Of a stretch of 64,000 nucleotides of DNA, positions 34,276 through 45,634 are shown one piece after another (position 1 is the first letter of the stretch; every line of letters starts with the position of its first letter). Origin of the DNA: Strongyloides papillosus (taxonomy: Eukaryota > Nematoda > Chromadorea > Rhabditida > Strongyloididae); assembly GCA_005656395.1 (NCBI GenBank), contig SRSI01000068.1, positions 496,001-560,000 of the forward strand, in the 5' to 3' direction. The notes under the pieces are model-generated. The model made no database searches and was not told where the DNA came from. It worked only from the letters and a program-made list of their open reading frames with translations. Both the position numbers and the translations under genes were made by a program.

Positions 34276-35750
34276 TTAAATATTGTAATGTAAATCTGCT
34301 TCAACTGCTTTGAGTGATTGAATAAGTGCATGAGTGAAACGATAAACATCAGAAAAAGTATTGTAATAGTGGACAGGAGTTGCACGAATAACATTTGGAT
34401 ATCTCTTATCAACAGCAACACCACGTTTAACTAATTCATTATAGACAATACCAATATCAACATTAAATTTTAAACTTAGTTGACAACCACGTTGTAATGG
34501 ATCTTTCGGTGTTATTACTTCACACGTGACCTTTTCTATAGCTTTTGTTTTACTATTCTTATCAAAATAGTAATTAATTAAACTTTCAAAATATCCTGTT
34601 AAATATATACTTCTTTGTCTCATCTTTTCAATTGTTGTTTTTTTATAAACCTCTAAGAAACCTTGAACAGCTACAACTAACATAAATGGTGGATTTGATA
34701 TTCTATATCCATTTGGACCTTCATCAAGATCTAATCTATTATCCATAACAAATCTCGTATTTATTTTATGTGCCCACCATCCGATTAACCTTGGTCTCTT
34801 ATCATCATTATACTTATTATTCAGGAATAATCCTGCTAAACCGCCAGCACCAGTACAGCCATACTTATAGGTACACCATACAGCAAAATCAACATCCCAT
34901 TCATGAAGTTTCAATGGAACATTAGCAAAAGCGTGTGCCAAATCCCATCCAACAACACAGTTCTTTTCTTTACCTTTTTTCGTTATTATTTCGATATCAA
35001 ATAATTGTCCTGTATAATATTGGATACCTGAAAAAAATACTAAAGCAATTGAATCACCCTCTTCATCAATTTTTTTCAATATATCTTCTGTTCTTAGGGT
35101 ATCTTCACCATCTCTTGGTTCAAGACATATCATGCATTCATTAGGATCCAGGCCTTTTAATTCAATTTGACTTTGGATGGCATAATGATCAGATGGAAAA
35201 GCTTTTGCTTCAAGGAGAATTTTATATCTTGTCGGTGTTGGTTTGTAGAATGCTGTAAGAAGGCAGTGTATATTGACTGTTAACCCATTCATCATTGCTA
35301 TTTCATTTGGTGACCCACCAACTATTGATGCAATGTCATCTAACAACAATTCATCTCCAAATGCCCATGGAAGTTCACCGTCCACGTGTCCGAAGACGCC
35401 ACTAAAGAAATATTAATTATTAATATATTTTAAGAAACATACTATTCAGCCCATTTTTTAAATTGTCTATCCATGATACCTTTAGTCGGTTTAGGTTGGA
35501 GACCTAAGGAATTTCCGCACATATAAATAGAATCCTCATCATCATTAACTAATGAATGATCAACATGCGGGAGTTTTCCCATTTTAGGATAATAAAACTC
35601 ATCTCTTAAGCATTTTAATTCCTCCAATGAATCAAGATATGTTGCGAATGATTGAGTAGTGAAATTATCAACCTTTGAATTAATTACATTTCTTTCAATG
35701 AATCCTTGAATATCGACATCATATGTTGGGGTACCTTTACTTCCATCCAT
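34276..35750 (-). CDS. kynu-1: kynureninase (two exons)
   Basis: Exon 1 is 35443-35750, the intron is 35402-35442 (GTATGT..TTTAG, 41 bp) and exon 2 is 34276-35401; 477 residues. PLP-enzyme hallmarks are in place. The catalytic lysine is in [13 protein letters not shown] (about K282), the aspartate that holds the pyridine nitrogen is in [11 protein letters not shown] (about D256), and [15 protein letters not shown] lies near the N-terminus. [14 protein letters not shown] and the C-terminal [23 protein letters not shown] also match the family. The enzyme cleaves kynurenine and 3-hydroxykynurenine to anthranilate and 3-hydroxyanthranilate in the cytosol. In C. elegans the orthologue also feeds rhodoquinone synthesis used in anaerobic respiration. 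The residues around the intron ([17 protein letters not shown]) join smoothly, which supports the splice model. Confidence 0.95.
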
Positions 35751-36477
35751 ATTAACAGTATAATAAGTATAGTTTTAGTGGAAAATTAAATTGATAGTAA
35801 AGACAAAGTGAAGATTAAATTATTTATATATGCCTTGTATTGACAATTGATATTAATCACTATTACGCAAACTTTTAATTTCATGATTTTATTATTATCA
35901 TCGTTAAATATTTTTACAGGAGAAAAGTATCTATAATAACTATCTTGATTGATTTACAATTAATTAAATTTTAATTACCTTGTTCATTAAAATGTTTGTT
36001 TTATTAGTCTAAGTAATCGAAAAAATGAAGTTATGGTCAATAAAAAGAGTAGTGACTACAATTTCTAAAATTTTTGTCAATATTATTATCAATAAAAAAA
36101 AGATAATAAAAATCTTGGGAATCATATTACGTGTTTTTAAAAAAAAAACAAACATCCTATTATCATTGTAAATTCAAATTATTTACACAATCTTAAACAA
36201 TTTTCACTCTAAAATTTACATTGTAATCCTTATTCATAAACTTTTTGCTTTTCAATTGATAAGAAAAAAACAATGAGAATGTTTTATATATCTTGGGGAA
36301 GAGAGTATATAAAAATGTTGTTATATATTATACACATATTCGCGTTAAGGCTATTTGCCTTGAATAAAAATATTACATTTTGCACGTTCCAATTTTATCA
36401 ATAATTTTTAAAAATTATCCCATTTTACTTTATACCCTTTTTCTAGGTAATTTTTACTATTGACTACTATTCTCAAG
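35751..36477. other. divergent promoter region, kynureninase and triosephosphate isomerase
   Basis: About 730 bp between two divergent starts. Near the right end TTTTTCTAG (to about 36446) is a probable trans-splice acceptor for tpi-1; TATATAAAAATG near 36307 could be a TATA box. Otherwise AT-rich. Confidence 0.5.
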
Positions 36478-37227
36478 ATGTCTTCTCAACGTAAATTCTT
36501 TGTTGGTGGAAACTGGAAAATGAATGGTGATAAGGAATCTATAAACAACATTGTAGGTTTCCTTAGTCAATATACTGATAATGGAAGTGTAGATGTTGTT
36601 GTCTGCCCACCAGCACCATACTTAGCATATGTAAAAGAACACCTTAAGAATGGTGTTGAAGTTGCTGCACAAAATTGTTATAAAGTTCCAAAGGGTGCTT
36701 TTACTGGAGAAATTTCACCTGCAATGTTAAATGATCTTAAAATCAAGTACGTAGTCTTGGGACACTCTGAACGTCGTCACATCTTCGGAGAAAGTGATGT
36801 TTTGATTGCTGAGAAAACTAAACACGCTCTTGAGAATGGACTTACAGTTATCTTCTGTGTTGGAGAAAAATTGGAGGAACGTGAATCAGGAAAGACAAAG
36901 GATGTTAACTTTAGACAACTTCAAGCTCTAATTGATTTGGGAGTCTCCTTCGATAACATCGTTATTGCCTATGAACCAGTTTGGGCTATTGGAACCGGAA
37001 AAACTGCCTCCCCAGAACAAGCACAAGAAACTCATTTGTGGATTCGTGAATTCTTGAAGGAGAAAGTTTCTGCAGATGCTGCAGCTAAAACAAGAATCAT
37101 CTATGGTGGTTCTGTTACCGGTGACAATTGTGTTGAACTAGGAAAGAAGGAAGACATTGATGGTTTCCTTGTTGGAGGTGCTTCCTTGAAACCAGAATTC
37201 CTCAAAATCATTAATGCTAGAAACTAA
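36478..37227 (+). CDS. tpi-1: triosephosphate isomerase
   Basis: Single exon, 249 residues from the ATG after TTCTCAAG; upstream in-frame codons contain no ATG. The active site is complete: K14 in GGNWKMNG, H96 in VLGHSERR and E166 in [11 protein letters not shown], with the loop-6 hinge and the phosphate-binding GGSV and GGAS turns near the C-terminus. The enzyme interconverts dihydroxyacetone phosphate and glyceraldehyde 3-phosphate in glycolysis. Codons are noticeably more C- and G-rich at third positions (for example ATC, TTC, AAC, AAG) than in neighbouring genes, as expected for a highly expressed gene. The next gene on the strand starts 300 bp downstream after its own splice acceptor. 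Confidence 0.97.
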   Translation: MSSQRKFFVGGNWKMNGDKESINNIVGFLSQYTDNGSVDVVVCPPAPYLAYVKEHLKNGVEVAAQNCYKVPKGAFTGEISPAMLNDLKIKYVVLGHSERRHIFGESDVLIAEKTKHALENGLTVIFCVGEKLEERESGKTKDVNFRQLQALIDLGVSFDNIVIAYEPVWAIGTGKTASPEQAQETHLWIREFLKEKVSADAAAKTRIIYGGSVTGDNCVELGKKEDIDGFLVGGASLKPEFLKIINARN

Positions 37228-37369
37228 AGATTTTCTTTGTATTAAAAGTTCTCTATTTTTGATTTCTTTACCTTTATGAAATAAATACTTCTAGATATCT
37301 ACTTTTAATGGTAACATTTTAAAGATCTTTCTAAAAACGTATCTCGATTGGAAAATAAATTACATTGGA

Positions 37370-37392
37370 TTAAAGAGGCCGCGGCCCCTTGG
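37370..37392. repeat. GC-rich palindrome between tpi-1 and atp-4
   Basis: An 18-base near-perfect palindrome around GGCCGCGGCC (with AAGA and CCTT arms) sits in otherwise very AT-rich DNA, about 145 bp after the tpi-1 stop. As RNA it could form a short GC stem. Its role is unknown. Confidence 0.5.
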
Positions 37393-37527
37393 AATGATTG
37401 ATACGAAGTTTATCAATACAAATTTCCTGGGTCTATTTTTGTTGTTTTCTATACATTTTTTACCATAAATAACATGATTTTTGTTTGAAACTATTTTCAA
37501 TCCTAATTTTTAGGTCTTAAACTTAAA

Positions 37528-37939
37528 ATGGCTTCTAGAAGTATTGTTTTGGCACGTAATCTTTCAACAACTCGTCAAGTTTTGGCTCAAGATCTTGTTG
37601 CAAAAGCTTTTATTAACAAAATTAAAGATGTTTCTGCTAAACAGTAAGTAAATATAGTAACAAACATGAATAACAATATTATTAATAATTTCTAGAGCTG
37701 GAGGAAAAAGTCTTTTAGACTCAGCACCAGAATTAAAGAAGGCCTTAAACGATGAACTTTCAAGAGTTGCATCAAAATATAAGATTGAGAGCCCAACTGC
37801 TGCTAGTAAACTTGAAGTTCAATTTGAAAAACCAAATGTTCAAAGCAGTGTTGATACATTATTGGAAGGACAAACTTTTGAGAAACTCCTTGCTGCCTGT
37901 AAGAACGCGGAGAACGCCTTCACTAGTATCAAGAAATAG
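37528..37939 (+). CDS. atp-4: ATP synthase coupling factor 6, F0 peripheral-stalk subunit (two exons)
   Basis: Exon 1 is 37528-37643, the intron is 37644-37695 (GTAAGT..TTTCTAG) and exon 2 is 37696-37939; 119 residues. The N-terminus MASRSIVLARNLSTTRQVL is a mitochondrial presequence. The mature part, DLVAKAFINKIKDVSAKQAG and LDSAPELKKALNDELSRVASKY, matches coupling factor 6, including the F-x-x-K-I-R/K-D block and the PELKKALDDEL-like helix. The subunit is in the peripheral stalk of complex V in the inner mitochondrial membrane. A TTTTTAG acceptor lies 13 bases before the ATG at 37514. That, with the short distance from tpi-1, allows a two-gene operon processed by trans-splicing, but does not prove it. 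Confidence 0.85.
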
Positions 37940-38884
37940 ATTAATGTAATTTTTTTTAGTTTCAACAAAAATTTTTTTACTAGTTAAATAAATTGATTCA
38001 CGAAGTTAATGTTTAGAATCTATTTTTCGACTTTAATGTAAACAGTAGGATTTGTTTAAAATAAAAGATGGATGAAATGTATGCAATTTTATGTAAAAAA
38101 ATTTCATTTAAAAGTTTATTCAAATGATGAGAGATGTTTTAGTTGAAATTATTTTAGCAAATTGGATTACATATTAATTAATTGAACCACTTTTATTAGA
38201 TTTGCCTTAATAGCTAGTTTTTTTTTGTTAACTGCTTTCAGCATTTGTTCCAATTGTTTTTCAATTCCTCTGAAGTTTTAATGCTTTGAAAGGAAAAATA
38301 AAATAACCTTAAGCACTTTGAAGATTAAATTTTAACAATGCATAAGTCAGAAGTAATTAAACACAAAAAAGATAAATCTTGATGAAATGTGATAAAGTAT
38401 CTCATATGTTAAAGAGTTTAAATTTTATTTAAACTAATAATAATACAAAGATACTGCAAAAATGTTGTGAACGACAGAAAATATTAGGCTCTCGCATAAA
38501 TTTTCCCGTTTTTTACAAAAATTAATATATTGTCATTTTGAAGGAATAAACTTCTTTTTAATATTCATATTTTTTAATAATAATTATAAAAATTAATCTA
38601 ATTTTTAACATTGTGAATAAAAATATCTATAAAATCTTCTGTACTGCAATATTGCTTAACTTTTTAATGTTTATCATTGTTTTATAAATAAATCTTAACA
38701 TTTCTGTATTTATGATAAAAGTTTGCTCTATTGATACACGTGATAGAAATCAAATTTTGAGGATAATGCAGTATTACAAATGACAATGAAACATGTTAGT
38801 TTTTTCTTTTTTTTATAAAATTATTGTATTTAGATGGTAAATATGGAAATAGTTATTTTCTTTATGTAAATATTCTGAATTAAG
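37940..38884. other. intergenic, left boundary of the 14-gene array
   Basis: 3' flank of atp-4, then AT-rich sequence. The last 200 bp do not show the conserved upstream module present before most later array genes, so the array seems to begin here with a truncated unit. Confidence 0.45.
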
Positions 38885-38892
38885 TATAAATA
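38885..38892 (+). promoter_or_regulatory. TATA box of S1
   Basis: TATAAATA, 40 bases before the conserved ATG at 38925. Confidence 0.7.
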
Positions 38893-38924
38893 GAAGGAAA
38901 TGAGAAATGAAAAGTATTAGCAAA

Positions 38925-39128
38925 ATGTATTTCATGAAATATTTAGCTTTCCTTTTCCTTTTGGCTTTTCAAAACAGTTTTCAACAACTTGTTAGTAGTG
39001 GTGAATCAGCAGTTCAAGAATTAGAAACCGATAGTGGATATGAGACAGAAAGTGGTCCTTCAAATAATCAGAAAACACCATATGAAAAATATCAAGAAAA
39101 AGTGCCAAGCTTTTATGCATTCCGTTAG
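38925..39128 (+). CDS. array gene S1, short-form secreted acidic protein
   Basis: 67 residues from the conserved ATG; an in-frame ATG also exists at 38907, but it lies only 22 bases after the TATA box and so is probably at or before the transcript start. The signal peptide is FMKYLAFLFLLAFQNSFQ. The remainder is acidic with YETESGPS, then TPYEKYQEKVPSFYAFR and the stop. This short form shares promoter, 5' leader and signal peptide with the long-form genes, but ends where those continue. After the TAG the frame runs on as DNNGRSG, and shrunken intron-like pieces (TTTTTTAG, then TTTTTGTAAGTAC) follow, as if exons 2-4 had been eroded. The product is unrecognised. Secretion is inferred. Confidence 0.7.
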   Translation: MYFMKYLAFLFLLAFQNSFQQLVSSGESAVQELETDSGYETESGPSNNQKTPYEKYQEKVPSFYAFR

Positions 39129-40294
39129 GACAACAACGGTAGAAGCGGAAACAATGTGTGTAAAAATTATCCCACTAAAATTTTTTAGAATACCCATTTT
39201 TGTAAGTACTTCAAGGTATAATAAAATATTTTTAAAGGACCTTTATTAAAACAAAGCATACATTCTGAAATCTTGGAGTATATTTTTGAACAATTATTCT
39301 AAGAAAACATTAATTATCAAAACATTTTTAACATTATTAGTTGATGATCCAATTATTATTTTACATACAATGTTTCCCACAATATAATTTTTTTAAAAAT
39401 CATTTTTTAAATGAATTAAAAATATCAATTATAAACGATAAGATACATAATTTTAAATATATATGTAAAACTTTAATATTTTGTCATTTAATAAAATATA
39501 ATAATTTATTTCTTTTTTCTTTATAAATTACACAAATTAGATTGCTATTGTACATATTTAGATGTATCATTATAAATGAATCATTAAAAAAATTAGCTGA
39601 AATTTTATTGAAACTCTTTTAATTGATATCATCTTCAATTGTAAAAAAAGTATAGAGGTATATTATCTAAAAAAGTAAAAATATTTCTAATCAGATTAAA
39701 ACATACGTAAAGTTTATAATATAATCATAAATTCATGGGTAAAGGAAAACATTTTTGACAATTAAAGTAATAAAAACATTTATTAAAAAATCAAATTGAT
39801 AAAACATATTTTATTAGAAATAAGAACTTTTAATTAAAGTTTTTTTTAATTAAAAATCTAAAAAGTATTTAATTGAAGTTCAAATTACTTGAAATAAAAT
39901 AATATATTCAAAATTATTTATGAAATTCGATTGACGATACTTTAAGAGAAAACAATGGATATTGCTTTACTTGTTGAATAATATTTATAAAAATCATTAT
40001 TACATTATAATAAAAAAGTTTTTCTAAATATTTATCCAATGGTATCAGCATAAATCTAACATCTGAATATTTAAATTAAAAATTGGTTCAATCGAAATAT
40101 GTTATAGGTAAACAAATTACTTTTTATGAAACAAATAAATGATTCAATATAACTAAGGTAAATATAATATTTAAACGATAGAAATAACAATTTTATTGAT
40201 AAAAAACACTAATTCATCTTCTTTTTTTAAATATCCATGTTTTAACTTTATTGGCAAAATATTTTTTACCTTTAATCAAATACATTGAAATTGA

Positions 40295-40302
40295 TATAAA
40301 TA
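40295..40302 (+). promoter_or_regulatory. TATA box of L1
   Basis: TATAAATA, 40 bases before the conserved ATG at 40335. Confidence 0.7.
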
Positions 40303-40334
40303 TGAAATAATTTGAAATGAAATACATCAGCAAA

Positions 40335-40987
40335 ATGCATTCTATGAAATATTTAGCTATTCTAATACTATTAATTGTTCAATACAGTTTCCAAGAATCA
40401 TCTGTTGAAAATTCTTCCTCTAGTGATGACAATGAAGTTGTCACTCCCTCCTTGGAAGAGAAAAGTTTACCTGATGCATTATCACTGGTTGATAATGATG
40501 AAACTGGAGCTTATGGCTTAAAAAATAATGTAGAAGAAAATGGTAGAGAAAAAAATAAAAAAAGTTTATTTGGAAAATCTTTTACAAACAGTCATTTTAT
40601 GAAGAAATTGGTATGTAATTTATTTTGTACATTATTCACTTTTTAGAAAACAAGAAGTAATAAAGCAGGAAAAACATTGAAAAAAAGCTTTAAAAAAATG
40701 GGAGGTTTTTTCAATAAAGGTAAAGATGCTTTGAAGAAATTAATAAAAAAAGGAAAAGCTGTAAGTAGATTTATATATATAAATTTTTTCATAAATTTGT
40801 AGAGTTCAAGTTCATCTAGTAGCTCTGATTCAAGTGAAGAGATTAATAATAGAGAGAAAAGATTTTTGGTAATTGTGGAAGATATAAAATATTAATTTTG
40901 ATTGTTTTTTAGAAAATGTTTCTTCCATCACATGTATCTAATGCTGTAAAAGATATTGGACATCAAGTTTTAAATCATGTATTTTAA
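40335..40987 (+). CDS. array gene L1, long-form prepropeptide-like secreted protein (four exons)
   Basis: Exons are 40335-40610, 40647-40760, 40803-40868 and 40913-40987; every junction is phase 0, and introns are 36-44 bp. The product is 176 residues. Exon 1 gives the signal peptide (MKYLAILILLIVQYSFQ) and an acidic Ser/Glu region. Exon 2 is 38 residues, Lys-rich with spaced hydrophobics (GKTLKKSFKKMGGFFNKG), like a cationic amphipathic helix. Exon 3 is a Ser/Asp/Glu run ending REKR-FL, a furin-type site. Exon 4 is a 24-residue peptide beginning KMFLPSHVSNAVKDIG with no cysteine. Signal, acidic spacer, basic helix, R-x-K-R and a C-terminal helical peptide is the layout of processed peptide precursors, including antimicrobial ones. 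I do not recognise the family, and activity is inference. An upstream ATG at 40317 is in frame but probably untranscribed. Confidence 0.75.
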
Positions 40988-41948
40988 AAATATTCACGTT
41001 TTAAAATTTATATTCTGAATCAATTTAATGAAGAAATATTATAATCTTACATAGAGTTACATCCATAATACAATCTTTTATCAAAAAGTTTATATTTTTA
41101 TGAATTAAAAATACTAAAGTATAAACTTCAAGATATATGATTTTATTATATTTATGTAAAATTTTAATATTTTATCATTTAATAAATAATAATAATTTTA
41201 TTTTAAAATTAAACAAAATTTATTGTTTTGCCAATATTTATATGTATCGTTATAAGTAAATCATCGAAAAATTAGCTAAAGTATATTGAAAATTATTCAA
41301 TTCATTTCATTCATTGGAATAAGACATAAAAATATTCTATATACAAAACCATAGATATTTTTATACAAATTTAAAAAATAAGTAAAGTTTATAATACTAT
41401 CATAAATTCACGGATAAAGGAAATAACTTTGATAACAATAGTAATAAAAAAATTTATTAAATAATCAAACTAACATAATTTAGTAGAAAAAAGAACCTTC
41501 AATAAAGTTTTTTTAATTGAAAATCTAAAACGTATTTAAATTATTGTTCAAATTATTTGAAATAAAATAATATTTCCAAAATTATTTTTAAAATTCAAGG
41601 AGCGATATTTTAAGAGAATACAAATAATATTACATTGATTGACTAAACACATCTACAAAAATAAAATTATATTATTATAACGTTTTTCTAAATATTTATC
41701 TAGTCGTAATAACATTAATATAACATTTAAATATTTTAAGTACAGAATTGATTCAGTCGACATATATTGCAGAAAAACTAATTATCTTTTATGAAACAAA
41801 TATATATTTAAGTTAAATATATTGTTTAAATGATAAAAACAGCAATGATAATGATTAAAAAACATTAGTTTATCTTTTTTTAAGATTTTCGTATTTTAAA
41901 TATATTGACAAAATATTATTTACCTTCATTTAAATACATTGAAATTGG
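40988..41948. other. spacer L1-S2
   Basis: Array spacer without a gene; carries the TTTTTCTAAATATTTATC block near 41685. The other spacers between array genes (for example 39129-40294, 42193-43266, 43960-44951, 45635-46623, 47307-48303, 48974-49972, 50652-51641, 51886-52964, 53649-54513, 55196-56182, 56859-57842 and 58087-59245) have the same character and hold no further genes. Confidence 0.6.
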
Positions 41949-41956
41949 TATAAATA
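41949..41956 (+). promoter_or_regulatory. TATA box of S2
   Basis: TATAAATA, 40 bases before the ATG at 41989. Confidence 0.7.
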
Positions 41957-41988
41957 AGGAGTAATTTCAATTGAAAGACATCAACAAA

Positions 41989-42192
41989 ATGCATTTCATG
42001 AAATATTTTGCTCTCTTTTTCCTTTTGGCTTTTCAAATCAGTTTTCAAGAACCTTCTAGTAGTGAAGAATTAGAAGGACAAAATATAGGATTGGCTGGTG
42101 GATATGAGACACAAAATGCTCTTCCAGAAAATAAGAAAACACCTTATCAAAAACTTGATGAGAGAGTAGGAAGCTTCTTTGCACTCCGTTAG
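41989..42192 (+). CDS. array gene S2, short-form secreted acidic protein
   Basis: 67 residues. The codon six positions upstream, ATG in S1, is TTG here, so the start is the inner ATG. The signal peptide is MKYFALFFLLAFQISFQ, and the body is QNIGLAGGYETQNALPENKK. The end, TPYQKLDERVGSFFALR, aligns with the other short forms residue by residue. The post-stop sequence (DNIDRNGTR frame, then ATTTTTAG and TTTTTGTAAGTACC) is again conserved, so the short form is a stable subtype and not an isolated mutation. Confidence 0.68.
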   Translation: MHFMKYFALFFLLAFQISFQEPSSSEELEGQNIGLAGGYETQNALPENKKTPYQKLDERVGSFFALR

Positions 42193-43266
42193 GATAACAT
42201 CGATAGAAACGGAACAAGGTATATAAAAATTCTCTTACTAATATTTTTAGAAAACCCATTTTTGTAAGTACCACAAATTATAATAATATATTTTTGAAGG
42301 ACCTTTATAAAAACAAAGCATCTGGGATTCTGAAATATTGGAGTATATTTTTGAACGATTATTCTAAGAAAACATTAATTATCAAAACTTTTTTAAATGA
42401 AATAAAATATAAAATAATAAACGATAAGATGCATAATTTTTTAATACCTATGTAAAACTTTAATATTTTATCATTTAATTAATAAATTATAGTAATTTTA
42501 TTTCAATTTTCTTTATAAATTAAACAAAATTGATTGCTTTTGCACATATTAAATAAATCATTAAAAAAACTAGCTAAAAATTTGATGAAACTTATTTAGT
42601 TGGTTTCATCTTCATTCGTTGAAAAGCATTACAATATTTTATCAACAGAATCATAAATATTTATATTTAAATTAGAAAATATAGGTAAAATTTATAATAT
42701 AGTCATAAATTCATTGGTAAACAAAAAAATTTTCAATCACAAATGTAATAAAAGATTTATTAAAAAATCAAATCAACATAACATAATTTAGCAGAAATAT
42801 GAACCTTGAATAAAATTTTTTTAACTAAAAATATAAAAGTATTTGAATTTTTTTAAATAGTTCGAAAGAAAATAATATATCCAAAATTATTTATAAAGTT
42901 CAGAGAGCGATATTTTACGAGAAAACAATGTATATTACTTCGTTTGACTAAAGATATATACAAAAAACAAAATTATAGTATTTCAACGTTTTTCTAAATA
43001 TTTATCCAGTCGTATTGGCATAAATCTAACATTTGAATATTTAAGGTAAAAGTCGTTACAGTCGAAATATATTATAGAAAAACTACTTCTTTTTTGTGAA
43101 ACAAATATATGTTCTGTATATATTTAAGATAAACATAATGTTTAAACGTTAAAAACATCAATTATAGTAATAAAAAAAAGGTATTGGTTTATTTTTCCTT
43201 CAATTTTAATATTTAAACTATATTGGTACAATATTTTTTACCTTTCATCAAATACATTAAAATTGA

Positions 43267-43274
43267 TATAAATA
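43267..43274 (+). promoter_or_regulatory. TATA box of L2
   Basis: TATAAATA, 40 bases before the ATG at 43307. Confidence 0.7.
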
Positions 43275-43306
43275 TGGAATGATTTGAATTGAAAGACATC
43301 AGCAAA

Positions 43307-43959
43307 ATGCGTTTTATGAAATATCTAACCATTATTGTTCTTTTGGCTGTTCAATGCAGTTTCCAAGATTTAGCTGTTGAAGATTCTTCTTCTAGTGAAG
43401 AGAATAAGGTTGATGTTGCCATTCCGGAAGAAACAAATTTCGTTAATGAAGTATTGCCAGTTAGTATAGGAGAAACCGAAGATAATGGCTTAACAAATGA
43501 AGTAGAAGAAAAAAATATTAAAAAAAATGGAAGAATGGGGAACTTTTTTAAAAAAACTTTTTCAATGGATAATATGAAAAAAAAATTTGTATGTAAACTA
43601 TTTTGTAATTATTTACTTTCTAGGGAAAAACAAGTAAAAAAGCAGAAAAAAAACTTAAAAAAGGCTTTAACGTCATGAAAAATCTTGCCAAAAAAAGTAG
43701 AGATAGTTTTAATAAATTATTAAAAAAAGGAAAACCTGTAAGTAGATTTTTATATATCTTCTATAATTTTGTAGAGTTCAAGTTCATCCAGTGACTCTGA
43801 TTCAAATGAAGATGAGAACGATAGAAAAAAAAGATTTTTGGTAAGTATGGAAGATATAAAATATTAATTTTAATTATTTTTTAGAAATTACTTCTTCCAA
43901 AACAAGTATCTAGTCAAATAAAGGATATTGGAGGTCATGTTTTGAATCATTTATTTTAA
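43307..43959 (+). CDS. array gene L2, long-form prepropeptide-like secreted protein (four exons)
   Basis: Exons are 43307-43588, 43624-43737, 43775-43840 and 43885-43959; 178 residues. The signal peptide is [17 protein letters not shown]. Exon 2 (GKTSKKAEKKLKKGFNVMKN..) has about 15 lysines in 38 residues. Exon 3 ends NDRKKRFL, keeping the R-x-K-R site. Exon 4 is a diverged version of the terminal peptide (KLLLPKQVSSQIKDIGGHVL, then NHLF) with the hydrophobic spacing kept. The exon 1 acidic spacer is unlike that of L1 in sequence but similar in composition and length. Confidence 0.75.
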
Positions 43960-44951
43960 AGCATTTCAAAACATTGGCACTATAAAATTTGTATTCTGAA
44001 TCAATTTAATGAAGAAATATTATAATCTTACATAGAGTTACATCCTTAATACAATCCTTAATCAAAAAGTCTAAACTTAAATGAATTTAATAACTAAATT
44101 ATAAATTGTAAGATACATAATTTTATTATATCTATGTAAAATTTTAATATTTTATTATTTAATTAATAAATTATAATAATTTAATCTCTATATTTTTAAT
44201 TTAAACAAAATTTATTACTTTTGCCAATATTTATCTGTATCGTTCTAAGTAAATTATCGAAAAATTAGCTAAAGTATATTAAAAATTATTCAATTGACTT
44301 TATTTCATTTGTAAATAAGCATAGAAATATTCTATATACAAAACCGTAGATATTTTTATACAAATTTTAAAAATAAGTTAAGTTTATAATACAATCATAA
44401 ATTCACGGATAAAGGAAATAACTTTTATAACAATAATAATAAAAAAACTTATTAAATAATTAAATTAACATAACATAATTTAGTAGAAAAAAGAACCTTC
44501 AATAAAGTTTTTTAATTAAAAATCTAAAAAGTATTTAAATTGCTGTTCAAATTATCTGAAATAAAATCACATATCGAAAATTACGTATAAAATTCAAGGA
44601 GCGGTATTTTAAAAGAATACAAAGATATTACTTTTCTTGATTAAGGATATTTACAAAAATCAAAATTACAGTTTATAATGTTTTTATAAATATTTATTCA
44701 GTCGTAACGGAATAAATACAATATTTGAATATTTAAATTAAAAATTTTTTCAATCGTAATATAATGTTAAAAAACTACCTGGTTTTTATGGAACAAATAT
44801 ATGTTCTGTATATATTAAAGATAGAGACATTATTTAAACGAAAGAAATAATAATGATAAAAAAGACATTGGTTTATCTTTTTCCTTGATTTTCATATTTA
44901 GATTATATTGATAAAGTATTTTTTACCTTTCATCAAATACATTAAATTTGA

Positions 44952-44959
44952 TATAAATA
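44952..44959 (+). promoter_or_regulatory. TATA box of L3
   Basis: TATAAATA, 40 bases before the ATG at 44992. Confidence 0.7.
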
Positions 44960-44991
44960 TGGAATGATTTGAATTGAAAGACATCAGCAAA

Positions 44992-45634
44992 ATGCGTTTT
45001 ATGAAATATCTAACTATTATTGTACTCTTGGCTGTTCAATACAGTTTCCAAGATCCTTCTACTGAAAGTTCTTTATCTTCATCTTCAGAAGAGCAGCAAA
45101 TAACTTTATCTAATGAAGAACAACCAAGTAGTACTGAAATATCTAATAACGGTGGTCCTATGGATGTTTTACCTGAAAATTCTCCAAAACAAGTTGTAGA
45201 TAAGAGAAGACTTTTCAATAGCTTTTCTTTAAAAAAAAGCCTTAGAAATGGCGCTGTATGTGAATTTTTATTTAACTTATTGTTTTTTTTAGAAAAAATT
45301 AAAAGTTGGGGCAAAGAAAGCATTGAAAAAAACAAGAAATGGTTTTTCTAAGATGGCTAATAAAGTCGAAAGTGGTTTTAGAAGAATGTTAGATAGAAAA
45401 AAGAGATCTGTAAGTAGATTTATATATATATTTTTTATAGTTTTGTAGACATCAAGTTCATCCAGTGACTCTGATTCAAGTGAGGAGAATATTGTTAGAG
45501 AAAAAAGATTTTTGGTAATTGTGGAAGATATAAAATATTAATTTTAATTATTTTTTTAGAAAATGTTTCTTCCATCACATGTATCTAATGCTGTAAAAGA
45601 TATTGGACACCAAGTTTTGAATCATGTATTTTAA
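44992..45634 (+). CDS. array gene L3, long-form prepropeptide-like secreted protein (four exons)
   Basis: Exons are 44992-45255, 45293-45409, 45449-45514 and 45560-45634; 173 residues. Exon 2 (KKLKVGAKKALKKTRNGFSK..) ends with RMLDRKKRS, so this copy has a second furin-like site at the exon 2/3 junction; processing there would release the basic helix from exon 3. Exon 3 ends VREKRFL, and exon 4 is the common version of the terminal peptide. The gene is nearly identical to L7, 8 kb downstream, including introns. Confidence 0.75.

Noticed and set aside
36460..36477. Six extra N-terminal codons for triosephosphate isomerase
   Set aside because: The first of them is TTG, not ATG; the ATG at 36478 gives the normal family length.
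40317..40334. Upstream in-frame ATG of L1 (also 38907 for S1 and 59268 for L10) as the start codon
   Set aside because: It lies only about 22 bases after the TATA box, hence at or before the expected transcript start, and most paralogues have TTG there.
45036..45335. Antisense frame of 99 codons, repeated at 53061-53348
   Set aside because: It is the exact shadow of exons 1-2 of L3 and L7; its similarity between the two sites only reflects the near-identity of those genes.
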